A program made the translations under genes and the position numbers. A stretch of 64,000 nucleotides of DNA. Origin: Enoplolaimus lenunculus (Eukaryota > Nematoda > Enoplea > Enoplida > Thoracostomopsidae). The stretch lies in contig JASANG010003667.1 in NCBI GenBank assembly GCA_030248215.1, positions 62,001 through 126,000 on the forward strand, given 5' to 3'. The notes beneath the pieces were generated by a model that did not search any database, was not told the DNA's origin, and was given only the letters and a program-made list of their open reading frames with translations. Shown in pieces: positions 63,780 to 64,000 of the stretch; positions within the stretch are counted from its first letter, which is position 1, and the number at the start of each line of letters is the position of its first letter.

Positions 63780-63964
63780 CAGTGTCGGAGTAGGCATGGG
63801 TGGGGGCTACCCCCAAATTCCAGGGTGGTATCCCCCAAACTCGCGAGCCAGAAGCCAGACGCATTTAAAATTTAAGCGGTTTTTGTTTCAACCGGTTAGG
63901 AAGGGGTCCCGTTAGGGGTGGGGAGCCCCAAAATGGGGGTATGGGGGTGGCTGCTCCGACCCTG
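63780..63964. mobile_element. hAT-like MITE with 8-bp target duplication
   Basis: CAGTGTCGGAGTAGGC on the left and GGCTGCTCCGACCCTG on the right are inverted. The flanks CATTTTAG (63772-63779) and CATTTTCG (63965-63972) are an 8-bp duplication with one mismatch. Subterminal GGGTGGGGGCTACCCCC and GGGGAGCCCCAAAATGGGGG extend the palindrome. 185 bp, no coding frame. Confidence 0.85.
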
Positions 63965-64000
63965 CATTTTCGGGGCGCACACCTACACTCCACTGATTCT

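Overview
The window is AT-rich, intron-rich animal DNA, almost certainly from a nematode. Two signals support this. A + strand gene (48.2-53.8 kb) encodes a cuticle collagen with the nematode N-terminal domain, and degenerate TTAGGC runs (the nematode telomere unit) are scattered through the window. The long introns packed with small DNA transposons would suit a repeat-rich early-branching (enoplean) nematode, but that placement is a guess.

Genes, left to right: a short-type betaine-homocysteine S-methyltransferase (- strand, 0.2-4.5 kb, seven exons resolved, first coding exon not found); a single-pass membrane protein with immunoglobulin-like domains (- strand, 8.8 to about 13.5 kb); a 5'-truncated CR1/jockey-type LINE (- strand, 13.7-15.4 kb); a SPOUT1/CENP-32-type RNA methyltransferase (+, 25.1-28.4 kb, six exons, 369 aa); an ER-resident DnaJ protein of the DNAJB9/ERdj4 type (+, 37.6-39.7 kb, four exons, 256 aa); the cuticle collagen (+, eight exons, 353 aa); and a tentative unrecognised gene (- strand, 57.1-61.6 kb) proposed from splice-compatible exons. 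I see no operon-like clustering or shared pathway; the genes are unrelated neighbours separated by repeats.

The rest is dominated by short non-autonomous DNA transposons (MITEs), many nested. At least three families show good target-site evidence: two hAT-like families with 8-bp duplications, and one or two mariner-like families flanked by TA. One family carries telomere-like TTAGGC arrays inside its terminal inverted repeats. Another carries GGGACAGCT minisatellites inside its ends. A tandem array with tRNA-like (Pol III box A/box B) units lies at 22.0-24.0 kb, and a satellite with a period of about 178 bp lies at 54.8-55.9 kb. No retroviral or LTR element, CRISPR array or rRNA gene was recognised.

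The most unusual coding observation is the collagen. A six-cysteine lustrin/WR1-like module sits on one symmetric phase-1 exon between the cuticle N-terminal domain and the Gly-X-Y region. Exon limits were read by eye from splice consensus and reading-frame continuity. Repeat limits are good to a few bases where target duplications are stated and to tens of bases elsewhere.
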